A stretch of 5,699 nt of DNA. Origin: Immundisolibacteraceae bacterium (lineage in GTDB: Bacteria > Pseudomonadota > Gammaproteobacteria > Immundisolibacterales > Immundisolibacteraceae). Both the position numbers and the translations under genes were made by a program. The stretch spans positions 1-5,699 of the forward strand of contig JAHRWJ010000197.1 in assembly GCA_019090185.1 (NCBI GenBank). The letters are read 5' to 3'. Positions 1 through 5,699 of this stretch are shown here, piece after piece; the stretch's first letter is position 1; every line of letters starts with the position of its first letter. The notes under the pieces are model-generated. The model searched no databases. It was not told the DNA's origin and saw nothing but the letters and a program-made list of their open reading frames with translations.

Positions 1-371
1 GGGTTGTCGCCGATCTGAAAAATAATCGCCTGTTCGATGCCAACCAGCTGTCGCAGCGCCACATCACGCTCGGCCACGTCCAGATACTCGATCATCAACG
101 TTGCCTTCCAGTTACTGCCATCTGGAATCAGTGGGTTATAGGCGGACAGTTCTTCCTCTATGCCATCAGCCTCAAATATTTTTTCTGCCCGCAGCATTTC
201 CTGAACCTGGTACTGCATGGTCATCAAATCTTCAAAGCAGAGGGTCAAATGATCGCCCAGTGCGATACGCCGTGGCCCCTTATGAGCAATCACTTTCTGG
301 CGGATATCGTCACGCCGCTCAGCGTATTGCTCCAGGGGTAGCAAGTCTGCCCGTGTTAATTTTTGCGTCAA
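1..371 (-). CDS. DUF3501 family protein, 3' end cut by window edge
   Basis: Reading the minus strand from a TTG at 369-371 gives 123 uninterrupted codons to the left edge, so the C-terminal part is missing. The product begins MTQKLTRADLLPLEQYAERR and continues with features I recognise from DUF3501 proteins (about 190 residues when complete): an LGDHLTLCFED segment, then MTMQYQVQEMLRAEKI, then YNPLIPDGSNWKATLMIEY. No signal peptide or membrane segment is visible. An in-frame TAG just upstream limits the start to one of two TTG codons, 375-377 or 369-371. The second gives the usual short K-L-T-R-x-D-L N-terminus and a better distance from the AGGAAA at 380-385. The gene follows the Fe-S protein gene by about 92 bases on the same strand and is probably co-transcribed with it. 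The molecular function is not established. Its recurrent association with CCG-domain Fe-S proteins and rubrerythrins suggests a redox or oxidative-stress role. The family call is confident; the exact start is not. Confidence 0.85.
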   Translation of the reverse strand, partial: MTQKLTRADLLPLEQYAERRDDIRQKVIAHKGPRRIALGDHLTLCFEDLMTMQYQVQEMLRAEKIFEADGIEEELSAYNPLIPDGSNWKATLMIEYLDVAERDVALRQLVGIEQAIIFQIGDN

Positions 372-379
372 AATCAATA

Positions 380-385
380 TTTCCT
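380..385 (-). promoter_or_regulatory. Ribosome binding site for the DUF3501 gene
   Basis: The minus strand reads AGGAAA here. Counting from the end of AGGA, it lies 4 bases before the TTG at 375-377 and 10 bases before the TTG at 369-371. Both candidate starts are TTG, so this site is the main evidence that translation begins here. It slightly favours the second TTG. Confidence 0.5.
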
Positions 386-395
386 ATTTATCAAT

Positions 396-417
396 ATGAG
401 TCCTGATACTCATCAGG
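396..417. repeat. Two overlapping, mutually exclusive inverted repeats
   Basis: On the plus strand ATGAGT (396-401) and ACTCAT (408-413) form a perfect 6-bp inverted repeat around CCTGAT. The spacer CCTGAT (402-407) itself pairs perfectly with ATCAGG (412-417) around a 4-base loop. The two stems share bases and cannot form together. They lie in the roughly 90-base gap between the Fe-S gene and the DUF3501 gene, upstream of the latter's ribosome binding site. There is no T-run suited to a terminator. It could be an RNA processing or translation-control element, an operator, or chance. Confidence 0.3.
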
Positions 418-463
418 CCTTTCATCTTTCTATTAAGCGCGTGAACGCTCTATGAGTCGTCGG

Positions 464-1816
464 TCAAATCCCGTACGCAAGCCGAAGTAAGGAGAGCGGG
501 TGCTCAGCCACCATGTCATTACTTTTTTCGCGTTGCAGTCCATTTTCGATGTGGCGACCGGCCATCGGACAATCACTGCCGTAATGATCAACATCCTTCT
601 TATCAACTTCGTTGACCACCGGACGACAAATTTTGCGGGAATTTTCGTAGAACTGCGACTTCACCCCATAGGTGCCGTCATGACCCGAACAACGTTCGAT
701 ATTGGTAATTTCGGTATTCGGAATCAGCTGCAGCAGGTCCCGGGTTTTTGGGCCGATTTTCTGTACCCGTTGGTGACAGGCCGCATGATAGGCAACCTTA
801 CCTAATTGCTGACTAAACTCAGTTTTTAACAATCCGCTCTTATGGCGCAGCATTAAGTATTCAAAGGGGTCAAAAATCGCATTTTGAACTCGGGCCAAAT
901 CATCCCGCTCCGGAAACATCAGCGGCAATTCCTGTTTGAACATCAGCACACAGGAAGGCACCGGCGCGAGAATATCCCAACCATCATCAACCATTGCCAG
1001 CAGTGAAGGCAAATTAGCTTCCATCGATTTGGCCACCGACTCCAGATCACCCAGCTCCAGTTTGGGCATGCCACAACACTTCTCTTTAGCAACCGTGGTC
1101 ACCGCAATGCCGTTGTGCTGCAGAACGACCGCTAAATCTTCAACTACCTGAGGGTCGTTGTACTGACCGTAGCAGGTCGCAAAAATCGCCACCTTGCCTT
1201 TGGTTTTGTCTGTCGCCTCCACCGTGATTGACGGATCACGCACCCTGGCAACTCGCTTGCGTCCTTTGGTACTGTGATATTTCGGCAGCGCGGCATCAGG
1301 GTGCACACCCATCACTTTATCTAGCCCCTTTCTGGCCAGCCCGTTACTGTTGACCGCATTAACCACCTCAGCAACCACCGGAATACCAGAAAGCGTGCCA
1401 ACCAGGTCGGTGCTGCTCATCAATTTGTTCTTTATGGGCGCGCCATTTTCTTTAAAGTTGATCGCTTTGGCACGCAACATCAAATGGGGGAAATCAACAT
1501 TCCACTCATGGGGCGGCACATAAGGGCATTTGGTCAGATAACAGAGATCACACAAGTAGCACTCATCCACCACCTTCATGTAATCGGCTTTCGCGACGCC
1601 ATCGACCTCCATGGTCTCAGACTCATCGACCAGATCAAACAGTGTCGGGAAGGACTTGCAAAGGCTCACACAGCGCCGACAGCCGTGGCAGATGTCAAAT
1701 ACTCGTTCGAGTTCTTCATTGAGAGCACTCTGGTCATAAAACGCCTCATCCCGCCACGCTAACGGATGGCGCGTCGGAGCCTCCAGGCTACCTTCGCGAA
1801 CTCCCTCAATAGACAT
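464..1816 (-). CDS. Heterodisulfide reductase-related (HdrD/GlpC-like) Fe-S protein with two CCG-type domains
   Basis: This 450-residue protein is a soluble electron-transfer protein of the GlpC/HdrD superfamily. The N-terminal third carries two 4Fe-4S motifs: C43-x2-C46-x2-C49-x3-C53 and C86-x2-C89-x2-C92-x4-C97-P. The C-terminal part holds two cysteine-rich domains of the kind that bind a noncubane cluster in HdrB/HdrD. The first is C215, then C247-C248-G249, then C289. The second is C347, then C376-S-G-H-D-G, then C416, so the second lacks the doubled cysteine. There is no signal peptide, no membrane segment and no flavin domain, so it should pass electrons between cytoplasmic partners. 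The ATG at 1814-1816 has a good Shine-Dalgarno (GAGGGG, 1825-1830) 8 bases upstream. DUF3501 follows on the same strand, and from memory this pair commonly accompanies a rubrerythrin in proteobacteria. Automated pipelines sometimes call such proteins 'glycerol-3-phosphate dehydrogenase subunit C', but no glpA or glpB is present and that role is not supported. Substrate and partners are unknown. Confidence 0.9.
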   Translation of the reverse strand: MSIEGVREGSLEAPTRHPLAWRDEAFYDQSALNEELERVFDICHGCRRCVSLCKSFPTLFDLVDESETMEVDGVAKADYMKVVDECYLCDLCYLTKCPYVPPHEWNVDFPHLMLRAKAINFKENGAPIKNKLMSSTDLVGTLSGIPVVAEVVNAVNSNGLARKGLDKVMGVHPDAALPKYHSTKGRKRVARVRDPSITVEATDKTKGKVAIFATCYGQYNDPQVVEDLAVVLQHNGIAVTTVAKEKCCGMPKLELGDLESVAKSMEANLPSLLAMVDDGWDILAPVPSCVLMFKQELPLMFPERDDLARVQNAIFDPFEYLMLRHKSGLLKTEFSQQLGKVAYHAACHQRVQKIGPKTRDLLQLIPNTEITNIERCSGHDGTYGVKSQFYENSRKICRPVVNEVDKKDVDHYGSDCPMAGRHIENGLQREKSNDMVAEHPLSLLRLAYGI

Positions 1817-1958
1817 GCCAACAACCCCTCAGATATCAATAACTGCACCAAAGCCAAAATTGTAACAAGATCACCCAGCGCCGGGCTGCAGATTAACGGC
1901 TAATTATTGCACCGAAAATCCGGTCAAGATCCACCCGTTTTTGCCGCTAACATCGGCT
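1817..1958. other. Divergent intergenic region between the Fe-S gene and cheR
   Basis: About 125-140 bases separate the two divergent starts, so promoters for both units should lie here. On the minus strand a TACAAT (1859-1864) matches 5 of 6 bases of a sigma-70 -10 box for the Fe-S gene, but no convincing -35 sits at the right distance. The minus strand also contains a TTGACC (plus-strand GGTCAA, 1922-1927) without a well-spaced -10. I see no convincing promoter or Shine-Dalgarno for cheR. A flagellar sigma-28 type promoter is not evident either. Confidence 0.3.
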
Positions 1959-2897
1959 ATGACAAAAATGCGCGCCACCCGTTCAAGCATCAGTCCAACT
2001 ACCAGCCCAACCACCAAACGCAGCGGGTTTTTTTCAACACGCGAGAAACCTGCCATCAAATCAGCTGAGCGCCGTAAAACTCAGGAATTTGCCTTTGATG
2101 CCAGTGACTTTGCCTACCTACAAAAGTTGGTAAAGGAAAAAAGCGGCATTGTGCTAACCGATGACAAACAGGTGATGGCCTATAGCCGCCTCACCAGTCG
2201 ATTAAGATCGCTAAAGCTTGATCGCTTTAGAGATTATTTTGAGCTGATTAATCGGCCGGGTTCTGACGAAATTGACCACTGCTTAAACGCTATTTCTACA
2301 AACCTCACATCGTTTTTCCGCGAGAAACATCACTTTGATTTCCTTGCTAAAACTATTTTGCCCGCCGTCCAAAAACGCGCCACTCGACAAAAAAACCTCA
2401 GAATCTGGTCCGCCGGTTGCTCCAGCGGCGAAGAAGCCTACTCGGTTGCCATTACCATCTGCGAATCACTGCTATCGTCGGCAGGTTGGGATATCGAAAT
2501 CATTGCAACCGACCTGGATAGCAACATGATTAAAACAGCCAAAGCCGGTCGATATCGCAAGCAACAGCTCACATCATCCATGGATGATGGGGTTATTCAA
2601 CGATATTTTGACGAGGATGGCAGCTACCTGCAGGCCAAAACCAGACTAAAAAGCATGATCAGCTTCAGCCGCTTAAACCTGCTTGGCAGCTGGCCCCCCT
2701 TTAGTAAATTTGACCTAATTATTTGCCGCAATGTCATTATCTATTTTGACAAACCAACCAAGCGGACGCTGATCGACCGTTATCATCAGGCACTCAGCAC
2801 AGAGGGTCACCTGTTCCTCGGACACTCAGAAAAAATGGATGACCCAAAAAAACAATTCACCAGCTTGGGCAAAACCAGCTACCTGAAAGCTGGCTAA
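1959..2897 (+). CDS. cheR: Chemotaxis protein methyltransferase CheR
   Basis: CheR transfers methyl groups from S-adenosylmethionine to glutamates on the cytoplasmic domains of chemoreceptors, setting adaptation. From the ATG at 1959 it is 312 residues (the E. coli protein is 286). The N-terminal helical CheR domain starts near residue 45 and contains NLTSFFREKHHF at about 115-126, with the conserved arginine of the family. The SAM-binding Rossmann domain follows: GCSSGEEAYS (153-162), the acidic ATDLD segment (183-187), RNVIIYFD (257-264) and FLGHSE (286-291). The first 44 residues are rich in Ser, Thr, Arg and Lys, lie outside the conserved domain and look disordered. The start is uncertain: TTG 1941, ATG 1959 and ATG 1968 are all in frame and none has a good Shine-Dalgarno. 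The gene ends in tandem TAA TAA stops, and cheB begins 7 bases after the first stop codon. No receptor, CheA or CheW gene is visible, so which pathway it serves is unknown. Confidence 0.95.
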   Translation: MTKMRATRSSISPTTSPTTKRSGFFSTREKPAIKSAERRKTQEFAFDASDFAYLQKLVKEKSGIVLTDDKQVMAYSRLTSRLRSLKLDRFRDYFELINRPGSDEIDHCLNAISTNLTSFFREKHHFDFLAKTILPAVQKRATRQKNLRIWSAGCSSGEEAYSVAITICESLLSSAGWDIEIIATDLDSNMIKTAKAGRYRKQQLTSSMDDGVIQRYFDEDGSYLQAKTRLKSMISFSRLNLLGSWPPFSKFDLIICRNVIIYFDKPTKRTLIDRYHQALSTEGHLFLGHSEKMDDPKKQFTSLGKTSYLKAG

Positions 2898-2904
2898 TAA
2901 TCGG

Positions 2905-3969
2905 ATGAATGACAAACGTACAATTCAAGTTGTGGTGGTTGATGATTCCTCAACCATTAGAAATTTATTAACCCGAAAACTATCGGCTTTTGCCGACATC
3001 GAGGTGGTTGCCAGCGCCGAGGATGCGCTGATGGCGCAACGCCAAATCGCTCGACACAAACCAGACGTCATCACCCTCGACATTGAGATGCCCGGCAAGG
3101 ACGGCCTTGCGCTGCTGAAATCCCTGATGCAGCAACACCCGTTACCGGTTGTGATGGTTTCGGCACAAACCGGACCGGGTGCCGATGCCACCCTGAAAGC
3201 ACTCGAACTCGGTGCGGTTGATTACATGACCAAACCATCCGGTTCATTTGCCTTTAACGAATCCTACTACCAAAGACTCGCCGATAAGATTCGCGTCGCC
3301 GCCACCGCCAAACTTCAAATCCTGGCTAGCCCCAAACCCCCTATTGGAGCTGACAGAGTTCCGGTCACAAAGGTTCCACGAGCAGGCCGACTCAAACTAA
3401 TTGCGATTGGCGCTTCTACGGGCGGAACCGAGGCAATTCGTTACCTATTGGGCCAGCTACCTGCTGACTTACCGCCGATCGTGATTACCCAACATATGCC
3501 GCCAGGCTTTACCAAAAGTTTCGCCCAACGACTTAACCTAACCACCAAGTTAGCAGTCATCGAAGCGGAAGAGGGCCTATTATTAAAGCGAGGCCATGTC
3601 TATATCGCACCCGGTGATGCCCACCTTAAAGTCAGACACCGATCTGACCACAGCCTAGTCTGTGAACTTGATCGGGGAGCCAAAGTACACCACCACATTC
3701 CTTCGGTAGATGTGTTGTTCGACTCTGTGATCGCAAGCGTCGGCAAACATTCGATGGGAGTCATCCTCACCGGTATGGGCAGCGATGGTGCCCAGGGGTT
3801 GTTAAGAATGCGCAACAAAGGCTGCTATACCATCGGCCAGAACAAAAATAGCTGCGTGATTTACGGCATGCCCAGGGCGGCTCAGCTAGCAGGCGCAGTA
3901 GTGGATGAACTGCCATTACAAAAAATCGCTGAGCAGCTGTTATCGCCGCCAACCGCGCGCGTTGCCTGA
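2905..3969 (+). CDS. cheB: Protein-glutamate methylesterase/glutamine deamidase CheB
   Basis: CheB removes methyl groups from chemoreceptor glutamates and deamidates glutamines, opposing CheR. It is activated when CheA phosphorylates its receiver domain. The 354 residues match the usual length (E. coli 349) and the full two-domain layout. The receiver domain occupies about 6-125, with acidic pocket D13-D14, phospho-acceptor D59, S86 in the switch position and K110 in TKPSG. After a linker of roughly 35-40 residues comes the methylesterase domain (about 163-348). Its catalytic triad is visible as S171 in GASTGG, H197 in TQHMPPGF and D294 in GMGSDG, and the segment SCVIYGMP (316-323) is also conserved. 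All key residues are intact, so it should be active. The ATG at 2905 lies 7 bases after the cheR stop with no strong Shine-Dalgarno, which suggests translational coupling to cheR. No cheD, cheA, cheW, cheY or receptor gene is seen, so its kinase must be encoded elsewhere. Confidence 0.97.
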   Translation: MNDKRTIQVVVVDDSSTIRNLLTRKLSAFADIEVVASAEDALMAQRQIARHKPDVITLDIEMPGKDGLALLKSLMQQHPLPVVMVSAQTGPGADATLKALELGAVDYMTKPSGSFAFNESYYQRLADKIRVAATAKLQILASPKPPIGADRVPVTKVPRAGRLKLIAIGASTGGTEAIRYLLGQLPADLPPIVITQHMPPGFTKSFAQRLNLTTKLAVIEAEEGLLLKRGHVYIAPGDAHLKVRHRSDHSLVCELDRGAKVHHHIPSVDVLFDSVIASVGKHSMGVILTGMGSDGAQGLLRMRNKGCYTIGQNKNSCVIYGMPRAAQLAGAVVDELPLQKIAEQLLSPPTARVA

Positions 3970-4164
3970 CCCCCGTTAAATCCGCCCTGCTCGTCAGAAT
4001 GGTCTGAACTCCAGCTCGACCCCCTATTGCCTGCTGAGCTATGAGAAACTCTCATGCTGACAGGATTTCAGTGCCAATAAAACACTAGATACTAACCAGC
4101 GCTGTCTATTCTGACTACCCGATAGCCCTGCTTTATCACCCACTTAACTCACCTGGAGCTAGCC
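3970..4164. other. Non-coding gap between cheB and the nitroreductase gene
   Basis: This 195-base gap has no convincing gene on either strand. It contains an inverted repeat around 4041-4055, listed separately. A weak sigma-70-like pair is present: TTGCCT (4027-4032) and TCTCAT (4050-4055) with 17-base spacing, each matching 4 of 6 consensus bases. The gap suggests the nitroreductase gene starts a new transcription unit rather than continuing the chemotaxis operon. No rho-independent terminator with a T-tract is seen after cheB. Confidence 0.35.
4030..4064. repeat. Hairpin-forming inverted repeat downstream of cheB
   Basis: ATGAGA (4041-4046) and TCTCAT (4050-4055) form a perfect 6-bp stem around the loop AAC. 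An outer CCTG (4030-4033)/CAGG (4061-4064) pair could extend it across an unpaired internal region. No T-run follows, so it is not a canonical intrinsic terminator. Its inner right arm coincides with the weak -10-like box of a possible promoter, so it could be an operator or a 3'-end stabilising stem. Chance is not excluded. Confidence 0.3.
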
Positions 4165-4743
4165 ATGTCCGTCGATGCCGTCCGAGAAGTCATCCTTAAA
4201 CGTCGCACCATCAAACCGATGCAATACAGCGATAAGCCGGTAGAGCAGGCGATCATCGACGATATCCTCGAAACTGCCCGCTGGGCTCCAACCCATAAAT
4301 TATCCGAGCCCTGGCGTTTTGCTGTTTTTACCGGCGGTGGCCGGCAAAAGTTGGGTGAATACATGTCTGGCTGGTACAAGGCAAATACACCTGAAGAGAA
4401 ATTTCAGCAACAGAAATTTGACCGATTACTATCGGTGCCGGCCAGCAGTGGCTGCGCGATTGGTATTGGCATGCACCGCGATGAAGGCGAACGCCTACCC
4501 GAAGAAGAAGAATTGCTAACGGTTGGCTGCTCGGTGCAAAACATGCAGCTATTAGCCACCGCCTACGGACTTGGCACCTTCTGGTCCAGTGGCGCTATCG
4601 GCTTTGCCCGCGAGACCGCCAATTTTTTTGGCTTCGATGAGCGTACCCGCAGCCTGGGTGTACTGTTCATGGGCTATCCGAACTGTGAATGGCCAGTAAG
4701 TGAACGCCGCTCCTTAGAGGATAGGGTGATCACCCACCGCTAA
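4165..4743 (+). CDS. Nitroreductase family protein (FMN-dependent, YdjA-like)
   Basis: This 192-residue protein belongs to the nitroreductase superfamily: small, cytoplasmic, usually homodimeric FMN enzymes that use NAD(P)H to reduce nitro compounds, quinones or other electrophiles. The FMN-binding RRT is at 13-15, followed by ARWAPTHKLSEPWRFAVF (38-55), which matches the family's A-P-x-H-x4-P-W-R-F pattern and points to the short YdjA-type group. The conserved core AYGLGTFWSSG (133-143) and the C-terminal LGVLFMGYP (164-172) complete the fold, and no domain is missing. There is no signal peptide. GGAG (4155-4158) lies 6 bases before the ATG and supports the start. The stop is 32 bases before the downstream Tat flavoprotein gene, so the two are probably co-transcribed. 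The physiological substrate cannot be read from the sequence. Family membership is secure; nitro reduction in vivo is not implied. Confidence 0.92.
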   Translation: MSVDAVREVILKRRTIKPMQYSDKPVEQAIIDDILETARWAPTHKLSEPWRFAVFTGGGRQKLGEYMSGWYKANTPEEKFQQQKFDRLLSVPASSGCAIGIGMHRDEGERLPEEEELLTVGCSVQNMQLLATAYGLGTFWSSGAIGFARETANFFGFDERTRSLGVLFMGYPNCEWPVSERRSLEDRVITHR

Positions 4744-4763
4744 ATTTAGCAGCATCACTTTTT

Positions 4764-4770
4764 AAGGGGA
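4764..4770 (+). promoter_or_regulatory. Ribosome binding site fixing the GTG start of the Tat flavoprotein gene
   Basis: AAGGGGA is a strong Shine-Dalgarno 5 bases before the GTG at 4776. It decides the start: translation from this GTG gives a complete twin-arginine signal peptide, while the next in-frame ATG (4841) would remove the twin-arginine motif. Confidence 0.8.
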
Positions 4771-4775
4771 ACAGC

Positions 4776-5699
4776 GTGGATAAAACTGATAACAGCCGAC
4801 GCAAATTCTTGCGGGATACTGCGCTCATAGGCTCTGCTGCCATGCTCGGCCCGGCGCCATTGCTGGCCAATGATGATCAACAGTGGCATCGCGAAACTGA
4901 TGTGGTCATTGTTGGCAGTGGCGCGGCCGGATTTAGCGCCGCACTGTTTGCTGCCGAATCGGGTGTCGACGTGATCATGCTAGAAAAAGGTCCGGTACCG
5001 GGTGGCACCACAGCTCGATCCGGCGGCGTGCATTTTATTCCAAACAATCACGTCACCCGCGCAGACGGTGCTCCCGAATCCCGAGAACAATTTCTACGTT
5101 TTATCGTCCGTGCGACTTTTCCAGACCGCTACCATCCAGATTTACCCCAGTTTGGCGCTGATTCTGCAGCATACGAGCTGCTCGGCACCTTCTACGATCA
5201 GGCCGCTGGCACCATAGAAGCTTTAGAGAATATGGGTGTCGCCCGTTACATGCCGCTGTTTGAGCATGATGGGCAGATGTTTCCAGACAATTTCGCCGAG
5301 TTATCAGAAAACCACCGCCCCCGCGGCCGTTCGATTGTTTGCATTCCAGAAGATAAACAGGCAGGACGTTATTACTATCCCCAGGGCGGTGGTCTTGGGG
5401 TTGACCTGATCGCTCTGATGAAAAAAGCCACCAACAAGCGGCGGATTCCAGTCCTGACCCGCCATGACGTCAGTCAGATTGTAGTCAACAACAACGGCGA
5501 TGTAATTGGTGTGGTCGCCAAAACCAAAAAAGGCGAACGCTGGATCCGTGCCCGTCGTGGCGTCGTGTTTGGCAGTGGCGGCTATCTACACAACCCCGAA
5601 CTACGCCGCACCCATCTACGTGGCCCCGTGTTTGGGGGCTGCGGGATTCCCACTAACCAAGGCGCTTTTCTGGGCCTGGCATCGGGATTGGGCGCAGCA
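4776..5699 (+). CDS. Tat-exported FAD-dependent oxidoreductase (FAD_binding_2 family), 3' end cut by window edge
   Basis: From the GTG start there are 308 open codons to the right edge, so the C-terminal part is missing. Residues 7-13 (SRRKFLR) form a near-ideal twin-arginine motif. A short Ala/Leu/Gly-rich hydrophobic stretch follows, with a plausible cleavage site near A31, so the protein should be exported folded with FAD to the periplasm. The mature part begins with a Rossmann FAD site, DVVIVGSGAAGFSAA (42-56), ending in E70 for ribose binding, then GGTTARSGG (76-84) and HFIPNN (86-91). A second FAD-contacting segment, GVVFGSGGY, lies further on. This is the layout of the fumarate reductase/succinate dehydrogenase flavoprotein superfamily. 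The SGG-x-x-x-IPNN segment recalls 3-ketosteroid dehydrogenases, while the Tat signal recalls periplasmic urocanate or fumarate reductase-type enzymes. No heme motif (CxxCH) is visible in this part, so an electron partner would be separate or unnecessary. The substrate is undetermined. The gene follows the nitroreductase gene by 32 bases and probably shares its transcript. Confidence 0.9.
   Translation, partial: MDKTDNSRRKFLRDTALIGSAAMLGPAPLLANDDQQWHRETDVVIVGSGAAGFSAALFAAESGVDVIMLEKGPVPGGTTARSGGVHFIPNNHVTRADGAPESREQFLRFIVRATFPDRYHPDLPQFGADSAAYELLGTFYDQAAGTIEALENMGVARYMPLFEHDGQMFPDNFAELSENHRPRGRSIVCIPEDKQAGRYYYPQGGGLGVDLIALMKKATNKRRIPVLTRHDVSQIVVNNNGDVIGVVAKTKKGERWIRARRGVVFGSGGYLHNPELRRTHLRGPVFGGCGIPTNQGAFLGLASGLGAA

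Noticed and set aside
101..406. Open frame of 101 codons on the plus strand
   Set aside because: It lies antisense to the DUF3501 gene, whose translation matches a known family. The plus-strand product has no recognisable domain.
500..1762. Several plus-strand open frames (500-805, 936-1151, 1484-1762)
   Set aside because: All are antisense to the Fe-S protein gene, which is complete, has a good ribosome binding site and carries conserved cysteine motifs.
464..1816. Annotation as anaerobic glycerol-3-phosphate dehydrogenase subunit C (GlpC)
   Set aside because: The shared Fe-S plus CCG architecture explains the resemblance, but glpA and glpB are absent, DUF3501 is adjacent, and the second CCG motif is altered.
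2027..2036. T-rich run near the start of cheR considered as part of a terminator or leader
   Set aside because: It lies within the CheR reading frame with no preceding GC-rich stem.
2925..3952. Minus-strand open frames opposite cheB
   Set aside because: CheB is intact with all catalytic residues. The antisense frames show no domain features.
4030..4064. Rho-independent terminator for cheB
   Set aside because: The stem is short and no T-run follows it.
5002..5217. Plus-strand open frame of 71 codons
   Set aside because: It is an out-of-frame shadow inside the Tat flavoprotein gene, which reads through continuously in another frame.
4841..5699. Alternative ATG start for the FAD oxidoreductase
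   Set aside because: It would remove the twin-arginine motif and most of the signal peptide, and it ignores the strong Shine-Dalgarno placed correctly for the GTG at 4776.

Overview
The window looks like chromosomal DNA from a gammaproteobacterium with roughly balanced GC content. This is inferred from three things: the protein families present, dense coding with Shine-Dalgarno starts, and a chemotaxis CheB/CheR pair of the usual proteobacterial type. Nothing in the sequence fixes the genus. A marine or environmental heterotroph would fit, but that is a guess. I see no rRNA, tRNA, CRISPR array, insertion sequence or transposase.

Left part, minus strand (1-1816): a two-gene unit. The upstream gene is a 450-residue soluble iron-sulfur protein with two 4Fe-4S motifs and two HdrD/GlpC-type cysteine-rich (CCG) domains. 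It is followed by the start of a DUF3501-family gene that runs off the left edge. From memory of the family, these two usually sit beside a rubrerythrin gene. No rubrerythrin lies on the upstream side here, because that side is occupied by a divergent chemotaxis gene.

Middle, plus strand (1959-3969): cheR and cheB, only 7 bases apart. They encode the opposing methyltransferase and methylesterase/deamidase that tune chemoreceptor methylation. No receptor, CheA, CheW, CheY or CheD gene is visible, so within this window the pair is an isolated adaptation module.

Right part, plus strand (4165-5699): a small FMN nitroreductase-family gene is followed after 32 bases by a Tat-exported FAD oxidoreductase of the fumarate reductase/ketosteroid dehydrogenase superfamily, cut by the right edge. 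The spacing suggests co-transcription, pairing a cytoplasmic flavoenzyme with an exported one.

No clearly unprecedented system is evident. The points most worth a second look are the rubrerythrin-less Fe-S/DUF3501 pair with one altered CCG motif, the orphan cheRB pair, the nitroreductase/Tat-flavoprotein pair, and overlapping inverted repeats in the gap between the Fe-S gene and the DUF3501 gene.
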